Assembly (NCBI GenBank): GCA_018398765.1
Contig: JAHBMJ010003539.1
Location: 1 to 10,208, forward strand
Direction: 5' to 3'
Length of the DNA: 10,208 nucleotides
Source: Chromera velia
Taxonomy: Eukaryota > Sar > Chromeraceae
This document shows, piece by piece, positions 1-8,263 of the stretch (within the stretch, counting starts at the first letter, position 1; each line of letters starts with the position of its first letter). The notes under the pieces were generated by a model that saw only the letters and a list, made by a program, of their open reading frames with translations, made no database searches and had not been told where the DNA came from. A program made the translations under genes and the position numbers.

Positions 1-299
1 CTCAGCCGGCCTCGGAGTCCCGGGCAGTATAGACATAACGCTCAGGGCTGACCTAAAGTGCTGAGCCCTGACACATTCGGCAGATTGGTTTCAGCTTTCA
101 AGACATCAGGGACATTCCTTTGCACTGGGGTTTTTCATCTTTGAACTCCATTTGCCTTCCTACAGAACCTACACACATTCGAACGCCAACATGGGGGTGC
201 TTCCTCAGTCATGCAGCCTCCCAGGCAGTATAGACGTAGCGCTCAGGGCTGACCTAAAAGTGCTGAGCCCTGACAGATTCGGAAGATGTATTTCAGCTT
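1..299. repeat. Two direct copies of a ~75-bp hairpin-bearing repeat
   Basis: Copy 1 (about 23-97) and copy 2 (about 224-299) align with only a few substitutions and one single-base indel. The similarity may extend left of each copy (from 1 and from about 204), so copy 1 could be cut by the window edge. Each copy contains the inverted repeat TCAGGGCT...AGCCCTGA (42-49 with 64-71; 243-250 with 266-273), an 8-bp perfect stem with a loop of 14 or 15 nt. Both stem arms are identical between copies, and the indel falls in the loop. The copies start about 201 bp apart and diverge after 97 and 299. This could be a dispersed or satellite-type repeat or a mobile-element fragment. I recognise no family. 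Confidence 0.75.
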
Positions 300-480
300 G
301 ACTAGTATGTATATTTTTTTTTTGATTTGAAAATTGGAGCAAAACAATCAATTAAGGATTAGTGTTTATTCTGAAACTATCTAAAACAGCTAGCTGGTAA
401 ATCGAAATACAGCTTTTTAATAAAGTTTTGTCTAAATGAAAAAGTCTATATGAATTTCAGTGGTTTACATTTTGTACGTA

Positions 481-670
481 TGTGTCTGGACTGCCTGTCG
501 GTGCTAAGACGACTCCAGGCTCTTTCTCTTGCACTGCCTGGCGGCGTCAGGACGACTTGGGTCGGATGGCGACGCCAGCACAGGCTGAGGCATTCCATAT
601 GCGCGGATGCGAGGCGGGCCTTCCTTCAAGTGTTTGAGTGCCGGGGTCTTGGTCATCGTGCGCTGTGACT
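481..670. other. GC-rich island, possible small coding exon, strand uncertain
   Basis: This stretch is clearly richer in G and C than the AT-rich DNA on both sides. Two frames are open. On the minus strand, 656-504 runs from an ATG to TAG for 50 codons, starting MTKTPALKHLKEG and rich in Lys, Pro, Arg and Ser, with many C- or G-ending codons. On the plus strand, 450-668 is open for 72 codons. Neither matches a family I know. The composition contrast suggests an exon or an inserted fragment rather than local intergenic sequence. I cannot choose the strand. Confidence 0.25.
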
Positions 671-1015
671 GCCCTGCAGATTAATTGACTCTGGGACATA
701 AATGTTGTTTTGTAGCTGCTATCTCATGAATTCACTCCATTTGCATGTCACGTTTGATTCTCTGTAAAGTGTGGGGATGAAAACGAGTGTTCTGGAGAGA
801 GATTGAATTAGATTGAAGGAGGTGAAATTAGATTGAATGACTGCTCGAAGTATATCTTAACGATCTTTACTTGTAGACTTTCTGAACTTTCTGGAGTTAA
901 TCAGTTTAAGACTGACTCTTTCCGCCGCCTTCTAGATTATTCGATTGAGTGTCATGAATACCACGTCACATATGTAAGCTTAGGCAAATAAACCATCTAG
1001 TTATATCATGTACGA

Positions 1016-1053
<38 letters not shown>

Positions 1054-1559
1054 TGAGACGCTGTTGAGACTTTTTTTACCTTAGAAGACTATTTTGGAAC
1101 GATCGATGGATGACAATGATAAATGGGTCTTAACATGACATCTGGACAGTGTATGTATATGATCGTATCGATGTGTGCGTCAGTTATTTCTTTTTAAATT
1201 TAAAAAAGCTAGATTGATGATGGAGGGTTTTGTAATGCTCAAAAAAGAATTATTTCATACACAAAATATATAATTATCATGACGTATTTAATTTTGGCAA
1301 CTGTTTTTTTTTAAATTAAAAAACGACTATTATAATTTTTGTTGTCGGAGCCGTCAAGCAAAAAAAAATTGTAAACACACTTTTCTAAAATAAATAAGTG
1401 GCAGACATTATATATTTAGAAAGACAATTTTTCAAGTTTTTAAAAACTGTAAGAAAGAGATCATATAAATGGATGTAAATTTTTTTTTTGCTGTAACAAA
1501 TCCTTCAAACTGTTTATCGAGCTGCTGATTATTTTCTCTGTATTCTCTATCTTCCTCAG
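671..1559. other. AT-rich non-coding stretch
   Basis: I see no supportable coding frame here. The sequence is AT-rich with many poly-A and poly-T runs, an (AT)15 tract at 1019-1048, and a perfect 16-bp palindrome at 1191-1206 (TTTTTAAATTTAAAAA). The right end (about 1520-1559) is a pyrimidine tract ending in CAG, a typical splice acceptor for the plus strand. The stretch could therefore be, at least in part, an intron of a plus-strand gene. Confidence 0.5.
1019..1048. repeat. (AT)15 microsatellite
   Basis: Thirty bases of uninterrupted AT dinucleotide inside the AT-rich stretch. Confidence 0.95.
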
Positions 1560-1692
1560 CATGCAGAATCATTCTTGGCAGAAGCAACCAAGTGTTTATC
1601 TATTGCTACAAATTTACCTAAGCTCTTCTCGTACGCAGTCTTTTACTTTCTTAAATTGTCACAGCGTGAGTCAAACTTCAGCAGTAAGACTT
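1560..1692 (+). CDS. Possible terminal exon, hypothetical protein
   Basis: A long pyrimidine tract ending TTCCTCAG at 1559 is one of the best acceptors in the window. Read from 1560 in the frame starting CAT GCA GAA, the next 43 codons are open and protein-like: HAESFLAEATKCLSIATN, then a hydrophobic FSYAVFYFLKLSQ stretch. They end at TAG (about 1690-1692). A donor-like GTAAGA lies just before the stop, so the exon could also continue. A competing frame from ATG 1561 is open to 1980 (139 codons) but looks less protein-like at its start, and an open frame of that size can arise by chance. Codon use here is more AT-rich than in the right-hand genes. I do not recognise the product. Confidence 0.3.
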
Positions 1693-2099
1693 AGTACCTT
1701 GCAATGGATAAGGTCCATACCGGTGCACAGAAGGAGACAAAAACTTGAGAAGACGGATGAAAGAAATCGACACAAATTGTTTGAATGGTTAGGATTTGTA
1801 TATCGTCATGCTCTGCCTCTAAAGACATCGTGCCGAATACTTGAAACAGTTTATCGTGACTATAACACTGGTTTATCTCTTTTTACCCTTTCTTTTATGG
1901 CCATTTTCATGTATTTTCATGGCGCCTTTTCCCCTTTCTACATCCTAGTCTACATCACTGTCGGGCCCTCGGAGGATTAGCTTCTCTGCCGGTCTTTTAG
2001 CATGCTTCTCCTCGTACATTCACTTAGTAATGTAAGCAATAATCAGTTTCTCCCCTAAGTTGCTGTATCAGGCCTCTTCCGTGCTTTCACATATGACAA

Positions 2100-2165
2100 C
2101 AGGAAGAAAGCGGGAAGAAAGCAAGAGTGGAAGAAGGCAAGAGTGGATAGCGGAGGAGAGGCGGA
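2100..2165. repeat. Purine-rich imperfect tandem repeats
   Basis: GGAAGAAAGC occurs twice with an 11-bp period near 2102-2122. GCAAGAGTGG occurs at 2121-2130 and 2137-2146. This is simple purine-rich repetition. Confidence 0.6.
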
Positions 2166-3474
2166 ACTAGAGACATTCAACACGAATGAATTTACTTTCC
2201 TGCACCTTCCTTGGACATCTGGGCCCATTCCAGGCATTCATGCAGGCCGCGGGCTATCCTGTATGACATATGCGAGGCAAACAAAAAAAGAAGCAACAAC
2301 AGGAATGGTATGAGAAGATGAGAGAAGGAAGCATTACCACGGTTACACGATATCCGGCTGGCCTAACTTCAAACGTTCCCGTGATTCAGAAACAAAAAAA
2401 GACTTCTTCTACAAAATTCCTGACCCCCTACCATATCCCGACTCCGAATTTGACTTAGAATTATGGAGAGGGGGGAGAAAGAGGAAAATCAAAACATGGT
2501 TTCTTCAGACCTTTCATTTGATCTCTCTTTGCGTTTCTTCGTCGTGTCTCCCCATTCAAGCTCGTTTCTTTCTGTGTTCTTTGCTCGTTTTTGCTTTTTT
2601 AGAAATCTCTACAATGTTTTTCTGTGTGGCAATCTATCACACAGGTCGCCATACATTTGCTACCGGCCCCTCTGTTTGGTTCAGCATCAGCCGCAACGGT
2701 TTATAAAAATAAAAAGCATTTTGGTCAGCTTCTGTGCCGCGCGCTCTGTTGTGAATGAAAAAGTAAAAAATGAAGAAGATTGTTCTCAGGACCTGCTCCC
2801 AAGACTTTTGTGATAGACAAAAGCCCTCCCCCTGCTAGAGGAATAAGAGGGATAAGGGAAAAAAGAGGAAAGAGTGGAAGATCGTCAAGAAACAAAGACC
2901 TATAGGGCTTCCACTTTCTTGTCCCTCCAATCATCACACTGCACTGTCCGTTTCTCAAGACCTGTTTGTCTCTCTGTGAGTGCCACCCTCTCTCGTTTAT
3001 TTGACTGCATGTCTCTCTGCCAGTCTGTCCGTCTCGCCTCCAAAACACTCGTCCGTCTGAGGATGTATCTACCCTGACAAACAACATGCAGAAAAGTCAT
3101 GTGAGGGAGGAAGAGAGGAGAGGGAGATTGGGAAAATCTTTCGAAGGGACATACACTGCTTTAGTTGCTTCTCAAAGCCAAGGCTTCTCTTAATGCTCTT
3201 CACCTGAAAACCAATCGTGCGTTATGAACTTATGCCTTGAGGACCTATTCTCAAACTCCAGCGCTTTTGCACGTTTGTTTTGCTGCCATCATATGATTTG
3301 TTTCTGACTCTGTTATCTTTGCTCACTCTCACCAGACCCTTCGATACACACCCAGACTCTTCCTTGCTTCTCCCCCCTTCGGATGCAGCATTCATCTGTC
3401 ACTTACCAGACAGGAACAGACACGAAGAAGTTTTACTTTTTGATCCCTCAAATCATGTGCCTCAAAGGCACCAA

Positions 3475-3547
3475 TTTTTTTTTTTTTTGACAGAAGTGCT
3501 CAAAAGAAGAAGAAGAAGAAGAAGAAGAAGAAGAAGAAGAAGAAGAA
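3475..3547. repeat. T14 run followed by (AAG)14 microsatellite
   Basis: Fourteen T at 3475-3488 and, fifteen bases further on, fourteen uninterrupted AAG units at 3504-3545 (plus AA). Any frame across it gives poly-Arg, poly-Lys or poly-Glu on the plus strand, or poly-Leu, poly-Ser or poly-Phe on the minus strand. The open frames that span it are therefore not evidence for a gene. Confidence 0.95.
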
Positions 3548-4254
3548 TAAACCTACAAATAAACACAAAGGCAGAGAGAAACAAAGATGACGATATAGGA
3601 AAAGTCACTACAGAGTTTTTGGCTTTCCTTTTTTTCCTGTGCCGGCAGTGACAAGACACACCTTCCTGTTTCACCCACAGACTCCCTCCGTCAGGCAAAA
3701 CACTTAAAGAAGGCCTGCTGTGACCAAACAGCAACAGAACTAGGAGCACTAACTTCTTTTTTACCTGCTTCTTCTCTTGACTCTCACCCAAGTGAGCAGC
3801 TTTACATCCATCGTTTGTGTTTTCTTTGGACGTCGGCTCCTGTCTTTCCCAGACTGAAACAAATTTATTTCCTCTCTCCGCTGTTTGAAAATTCCCCCCC
3901 TAGAAGTTATCCTGGCAACGGGAAGCACTTTTCATCGCTTTCCATCCTTCCTCAATTAAACACCAGCCTAGGCGTCCACCCGGACATGTATCTCAAGAGG
4001 TGAAATATCAGAGGGCGAAACAAAAAGCGGGAGAGAACACCCGCACCGAACGGGAAAAGGTTGCAAAGACAAAAATATACAACAAAAAGAAAGAAATCGG
4101 CTTTTTTTCGAATCAGTCGGCCTGTTTGCAAAACAATAAGATCGCCAGCATATGAAAGGAAATACAGGACGGGCAGGTGTGGGCCCCACACATGTGTTCA
4201 TCGTCACGATGAAAGAAGATTCTGAAACATGAAGGAAAGTCGCTTACATATAAT

Positions 4255-4497
4255 TCAATGAGTCGACTCTTTTGGTATGGCAGGGGATGCAAGAATTAAA
4301 GATTTTAACTTTGGCAATGTGTCTCTGACTGATTCCAAAAACGACACAGGGACAGATGGACTTTCTGAACGGGCGAAAGGTTGAAGTTGAAGAACCTTCA
4401 TGCGTTGACACCAGTCCGCGAGTGCTCCCCCTATTCTTTCATTATCCACCTTTTCCCTCAGTTCGATTACTTGCCCGAACAAAGAGCCCGCATGAGT
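4255..4497 (-). CDS. Terminal exon of a spliced gene, hypothetical protein
   Basis: Reading the minus strand, a textbook acceptor (a long run of T and C ending CTGCTAG, AG at 4498-4499) is followed by an 80-codon open frame that ends at TGA (4255-4257). It starts THAGSLFGQVIELREKV and continues with a Trp-Cys-Gln-Arg-Met motif, then a Ser/Pro-rich segment and an amphipathic Leu/Lys helix (LPKLKSLIL). Charge and hydrophobicity alternate as in a soluble helical protein, with no obvious membrane span. With the exons at 4585-4620 and 4965-5012 it gives a continuous phase-0 reading. I recognise no domain. The strand and exon are fairly well supported by the splice signal plus the open frame. Confidence 0.5.
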   Translation of the reverse strand, partial: THAGSLFGQVIELREKVDNERIGGALADWCQRMKVLQLQPFARSESPSVPVSFLESVRDTLPKLKSLILASPAIPKESTH

Positions 4498-4584
4498 CTA
4501 GCAGGGACAAAGAAGAGACAAGGTGAAAGAAAAAGCAACCCACACGAATACTGGGAGATGCAAAATCTACCTACTAGGTCCTAC

Positions 4585-4620
4585 CAGCATGATTGCTGCC
4601 CCGCAGACTTCATCAAATGC
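4585..4620 (-). CDS. 36-bp internal exon of the same minus-strand gene
   Basis: The upstream acceptor reads TTGGCATTTACGCAG, with a branch-point-like CTAACTGAC about 30 bases before it. The exon encodes AFDEVCGAAIML and ends CTG before GTAGGA. It is exactly twelve codons, phase 0 at both ends, so it joins the terminal exon in frame (...AAIML-THAGSLF...). The 87-bp intron 4498-4584 happens to be a multiple of three and contains TAG in the same frame, which argues that it is spliced and not read. A rival donor, AG|GTAGAT, lies 14 bases further on but breaks the frame. Confidence 0.4.
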
Positions 4621-4964
4621 CTGCGTAAATGCCAATTGAAGAATCAAGTCAGTTAGATAGCATAATACAGAGAAGACTATCAGAAACACTTCCGTTGAGG
4701 AAAGAGTTTTGCTGCTGCAGCTCGTCCTGCACCGTGCAAAAATTGTAGTGCAAAACTTTGGGACTTTCTTCATTCGGAGACAGACAGCACATCTGTCGAC
4801 GTGTAAGCAAGCAGACTCACTCAATCCTGGGAGACCCCTCACATCTCCTACAGCTACCACACTCTGAGGCCCACCGTCGCTCTGACATGCATTCTTTATG
4901 TACAGATGCGTCTCCGTGATCAAACACTGCAGCCACATACGGGGGGAGAACAGCCATCACGTAC

Positions 4965-5012
4965 CTCCATCAGCGCGGAAAGCACATCTGGAAAAGCACC
5001 AATGAATCGGGA
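4965..5012 (-). CDS. Upstream exon of the same minus-strand gene (5' edge uncertain)
   Basis: The 3' end is a near-consensus donor, GAG|GTACGT (GT at 4963-4964). In phase 0 the exon encodes SRFIGAFPDVLSALME and joins AFDEVCGAAIML after a 344-bp intron (4621-4964). That intron is not a multiple of three, so the continuity is not an artefact of one long frame. The 5' edge at 5012 (CTGTCAG|TCC) is only one choice. CTTTTCCAG|AT at about 4989 is a second, giving a smaller exon with phase 1. More 5' exons must exist. A weak candidate ends at about 5401 with GAC|GTGAGA. The function is unknown. Confidence 0.35.
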
Positions 5013-5520
5013 CTGACAGATTCGACCAGGAAGTGACCCAATATCAACTCTTCTTCTCCTTCTCAATTATCTTTTGCTTCCTTCCTCTCTGCTTTACGTT
5101 CCATTTCCCTTCATTTTTTTATTTATTCTCTGACGGTTTCCTGAACTTTGATCTGCCTTTCTTATCAATGAAGCCCCCCAGACTGCAACGGACGTACGCT
5201 TGCTTTTTTTTTCTCCTTGATCGTGCATAAGTATAACCATCCGTCTATCTGCCTTTTTTCGACTTGCTCTCTTCAGTCGTGACCACACGTACTCCTCAGA
5301 AAGACCCTAAGAAGCAGATATGAAAAGTGCAGGGAGATCAAAGATCAACACTTGAGAAAGAAAGCGGACTTTCAACATCTTTTTCTGTTCGATTTCTCAC
5401 GTCAGCCACCTGGCATCCGAAGAAGAACTTTGTATAACAAGAAAAAGAAGACGCGCCCTCGTTATTTTAAACCCAAAGCCTCACATTTCTTTCTGTCCCG
5501 TGCAAAATATTGCAGAACCA

Positions 5521-5551
5521 CAGACCAAGGAATTGAAGTCCTTGTGGTCTG
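5521..5551. repeat. Imperfect inverted repeat (hairpin)
   Basis: Left arm CAGACCAAGGA (5521-5531) pairs with right arm TCCTTGTGGTCTG (5539-5551), leaving a 2-nt bulge and a 7-nt loop. There is no T-run typical of a bacterial terminator. The role is unknown. Confidence 0.6.
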
Positions 5552-5798
5552 ATTCGATGACGCCGAACAACATTTCTTCCTCGTGATTTAAGCCCCCTCC
5601 CTCCTCCCGTCACATTCTCTCAGACAGCTCTCCCCCAGCCCGGGCATCTCCCAACTCCTTTCATATATTCCTTACGACTGTACGGGCTTTTTCGCCCTGC
5701 TGTTCAAGTCTCTCTCCTCTGTTTATCTTTACAAGTCACCTCGTTAAAATAGATGACTGACAGCAATAGAGAAAGGCAAGCTTCAACACGACAAGAGG

Positions 5799-5836
5799 AG
5801 AGAGGATGAAGTAGCAAAGAGAGGATGAAGTAGCAA
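5799..5836. repeat. Perfect 19-bp tandem duplication
   Basis: AGAGAGGATGAAGTAGCAA occurs twice in a row (5799-5817 and 5818-5836) without mismatch, so it is probably a recent slippage or microduplication event. It is in non-coding DNA as far as I can tell. Confidence 0.9.
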
Positions 5837-5912
5837 ATTGAACACGGACAAACTGAAGATTCGAAGAGAGAAGGGGGTGCAGAATGTAGCGGAATGCAGA
5901 GCAGACACTCAC

Positions 5913-6016
5913 CACTCAAGCCAAAGACCTGAATTACTAGAGCCTGACCAGGATGCCGAGAACAAACACGAACAGAGAGCAGCCGTCACGCCTGGCAGGG
6001 ACCTAGACGGCAACAT
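5913..6016 (-). CDS. Weak candidate first exon with signal-peptide-like start
   Basis: An ATG in the context CACAAATG opens 34 codons plus 2 nt. They begin MLPSRSLPGVTAALC and continue Ser/Trp/Leu-rich before a consensus donor, GTG|GTGAGT (5907-5912). The hydrophobic start resembles a secretion signal. I could not find a downstream exon in compatible phase, so a link with the gene ending at 4255 is speculation. Confidence 0.15.
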
Positions 6017-6745
6017 TTGTGACAGAGAGGGTGCAAGCAAGTAGGCACAAAAAGCCATGCTGGCTCACAGACGACCAACAAGACGCAAAATTCCTTTCTC
6101 CGAACCTATTTTCCTTTACACCTCTTCGCCCACCCATCACTCCTTCCACCATTGTATGAATAAGGACAGGGGTCCAGACAAATCCCAAGCAATTTTCATC
6201 TCCTCAAAGTCTCCCTGCATTTTTCGGCCTTCAACACTTCCTTCTCCTCCTTAGCACAGACGACGCATGCGAGCACTCAGCAGACGGAGACCAAAAGCCA
6301 AATAGGGAGTTTGACGCTTAAAAGAAAGAGAGCAGCATGCATGGTCACTTTCTTAGATAATTTCAGGTACGAGAATGACACTTCTGACACAAAGGAGAAG
6401 ACTTCTGCTCCAACTGTTCTCATCTCTCCACACAAAAAGCTGCACTCAGCTGTGCAACACTCGTTCTACCAATCTCAACACCCGAAAACATCCAGATCAT
6501 CCCAAAATGCCATCAATCAGAATTCAACCCTGTCCTATGGCTTCAAAAAGAACAGCTGTGTCCGCTCTAGTCTCGATACACTCAAACAAAAATCAGTCTT
6601 TCCATTATAAGACTCATCTCAGACCGTGGCTATGCACACCATCAAGAGACTCTTCGCAAACGTACAAGCAAAAGACGGCATCAACTGTCTCATCGATGCA
6701 TCCATCTCTCAGACTTTTCAATCACGCATCCTGCGTTGACAAGCA

Positions 6746-7809
6746 TCAGAGCTTTCGCCGCTTTACAGGAGGATTTGCACTCCCGCCTCCCTCTTCTGGA
6801 CTCCCAGGAATGAGAGCCCCCACTCCTGCTACTCCTCCTAAAGGAGCACCTAGCCCCGTACTCCCTGATGAAGGAGCACCTTCTCCTGCGCCCCCTTCAG
6901 CTGCAGCAGGAGCACCTACTCCAGAGAGACCCTCAGCCCCCACCACTGGCCCCCCCCCTTGAGTCAGCGCTGCTTTAAGCAGCGAGTTGATGTCCGTTGC
7001 TTCCTCCTCTCCTTCCGTCACGCCCAACTGAGCAGGTGCGACACTAAAGCTAGTAGTCAACATCTGGGCATGGTGCCATCTGTGCTCAATTGCTGAAAAA
7101 ACTTCTGCACCCTCCACTCCGTCCCTCTTCCAACCAAGTAACACGTTTTTGCCTCCTTGCACTACAAACTGCACACCGATAGAATCGTTTAGTCCCACTT
7201 TGGCTACTAAAGCTTCTTTTTTGGTATTCATAGTTCTCAAATTATCCCTTACTTTCAGATCCTACACGGTGAAATTCTCTCTGATCTCGTCCATCTTTTC
7301 GTATGCCATTTTAATCTCCTCAAAAACGTTCTCTCGTGCTTGGAAACGATATCGAGCTTGCCACAGGCCCTTTTTTCGAGCCGCCGAATCAAGATGATCA
7401 CCCACTTTAACCTTCCATTCAAAAGTCATATACCTGTCTTTTCGAATGTCCTGCACATCTGGTCTCCGCTCCAGATGAAGGGGTTCCTGGTGACTTGACG
7501 ACAGAAACATATACTCCCCTTTCCCCTCTTCAATCATCTTCTGAATGAAATTCAGAGACCTTTTCCAGTGCTTGAGCTGTAGCCAGACGTACTCAATGTT
7601 GAGAAGTCGCTTCGCCTCTTCTGAAAGACTCCCGGGCTCCCCATTTCCGGAACGACTCTTCAACTTCAGAAGAAATTGCAGGTGCTTATACCTCTCCACA
7701 TCTTCCTTTGGCTCATTCACTTTAAGGTGCTTCTCGAACGTGCACAGTTTGCTTATTCTAGCAGCGTCAGCTAGTCTTAAAATGGACAGCCCACAGGGTC
7801 TCTCGCCAC
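6746..7809 (-). CDS. Main exon of a two-exon basic/GAP-rich protein, interrupted by in-frame TAG
   Basis: The acceptor TTTTTTTCTGTTTTGAATCTGCTATCCAG (AG at 7810-7811) opens a single frame that ends at TGA (6746-6748). Before the TAG at 7262-7264 it encodes a charged, helix-rich region (CGLSILRLADAARISKLC; RYKHLQFLLKLK; a Trp/Lys-rich helix; MAYEKMDEIRENF). After the TAG, 171 further codons stay open. The first of these are well-mixed and globular-looking (KVGLNDSIGVQFVVQGGKN). A Gly/Ala/Pro/Ser low-complexity tail with recurrent GAP follows, and the end, PPVKRRKL, resembles a monopartite nuclear localisation signal. With exon 1 (8011-8077) the frame is 377 codons including the stop, with TAG at codon 205. 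If TAG terminates, the product is 204 residues. I recognise no family. Confidence 0.6.
6843..6935 (-). repeat. Degenerate in-frame GAP-type repeats
   Basis: On the plus strand GGAGCACCT recurs at 6843, 6873 and 6909 (spacing 30 and 36), with looser copies on either side. On the coding (minus) strand this gives Gly-Ala-Pro motifs separated by Gly/Ser/Ala/Glu linkers. All spacings are multiples of three, as expected for repeats expanding inside a reading frame. The opposite strand reads as a Pro-rich peptide. I prefer the minus strand because its frame continues into the upstream exon. Confidence 0.6.
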
Positions 7810-8010
7810 CTGGATAGCAGATTCAAAACAGAAAAAAACGAAAAATTAGAGACTCCATTAGTGAACATGCTTCACTGACTTTCAGTAACATTCTGTACCA
7901 TTTTTCCTTTGGTTTCCTTTATCGCACTCTTCACTTTCCTTTCTGATGCTCAAATCCCCAATTAAATGTGGCACACAGAAACACATTGTGTCTTGCAATC
8001 TCTCCCTCAC
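7810..8010 (-). other. Predicted 201-bp intron
   Basis: The donor is T|GTGAGG at 8005-8010 and the acceptor CTATCCAG at 7810-7811, behind a strong T-rich tract. The exons on both sides join in phase 1, making a Cys codon. An in-frame TGA just upstream of the acceptor shows that the reading frame cannot simply extend, which supports splicing here. Confidence 0.4.
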
Positions 8011-8077
8011 ACACGTAGGTGGATGAGAACGGAAAAGAGGCAGACATAGAAACACAATCAGAGCAAGACATACTCAT
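8011..8077 (-). CDS. Predicted first exon of the GAP-rich protein gene
   Basis: The ATG at 8077 starts MSMSCSDCVSMSASFPFSST, ending one base into a codon at donor GTGAGG. The phase matches exon 2 exactly and joins to ...TYV-C-GERPCGLS. The Ser/Cys/Met-rich start has no clear signal peptide. A second in-frame ATG follows two codons later. The alternative is that the upstream exon is the end of the kinase (donor-like AA|GTCAGT near 8274), which would fuse the two genes and is also phase-compatible. I prefer separate genes because the kinase has its own stop at a natural domain end. Confidence 0.3.
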
Positions 8078-8263
8078 CCAGCAGAAACGAAAGACTGAGA
8101 AAGAAGGATGGGACAACAGTGAATCAACAAAACGAAGCAAAGTCGTTCGGTCATTAGACTCAAGCAGCTTCGCTCTCCTTATGCTCCAATCCCTAAAAAC
8201 TACACATTCACCACCAACTTTATCCAACTTCCTTTTCAATCTGCTTTCACAAGCAGGTCTGCG

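Larger units (their letters stand above)
1693..4254. other. Long spacer with no supported gene
   Basis: Open frames here are short, lack convincing splice signals and translate to low-complexity Ser/Phe/Leu/Arg-rich peptides, as expected from alternating purine-rich and pyrimidine-rich DNA. It contains a compound purine-rich repeat near 2100-2165, a pyrimidine-rich stretch around 2940-3060, a T14 run and an (AAG)14 microsatellite. The part next to 4254 is probably the 3' untranslated region of the minus-strand gene ending at 4255. Confidence 0.5.
5013..6745. other. Spacer or introns; no firmly supported exon
   Basis: I find no long protein-like frame. Splice-like signals occur on the minus strand (donors near 5396-5401, 5733-5740 and 5907-5912; an acceptor near 5848-5850), so this interval may hold small 5' exons of the gene ending at 4255. 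I could not chain them in phase. It also contains the 19-bp tandem duplication and the hairpin listed separately. The rightmost part lies just downstream of the minus-strand stop at 6746 and should include its 3' untranslated region. Confidence 0.4.

Noticed and set aside
2725-3100. Overlapping frames on both strands
   Set aside because: Simple pyrimidine-rich sequence; the translations are low complexity and change frame without splice signals.
3280-3791. Plus and minus frames across the AAG microsatellite
   Set aside because: Poly-Arg and poly-Leu runs come from the (AAG)14 tract; the flanks show no protein-like sequence or splice sites.
4567-4938. 123-codon minus-strand frame reading on through TAGs into 4255
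   Set aside because: Most of it is the 344-bp intron by my splice model. The TAGs at 4567 and 4498 are part of donor-like and acceptor-like sequences, so I do not count them as recoded stops.
6375-6962. 195-codon plus-strand frame with a Pro-rich C-terminus
   Set aside because: Its Pro-rich end is the antisense of the Gly/Ala/Pro repeats in the minus-strand gene, and its first half is Ser/His/Thr-rich low complexity with no splice support.
7262-7270. An intron explaining the TAG at 7262
   Set aside because: GTGTAG|GATCTG could be an acceptor, but there is no pyrimidine tract or good donor upstream. The nearby GTAAGG lies after the stop and cannot remove it.
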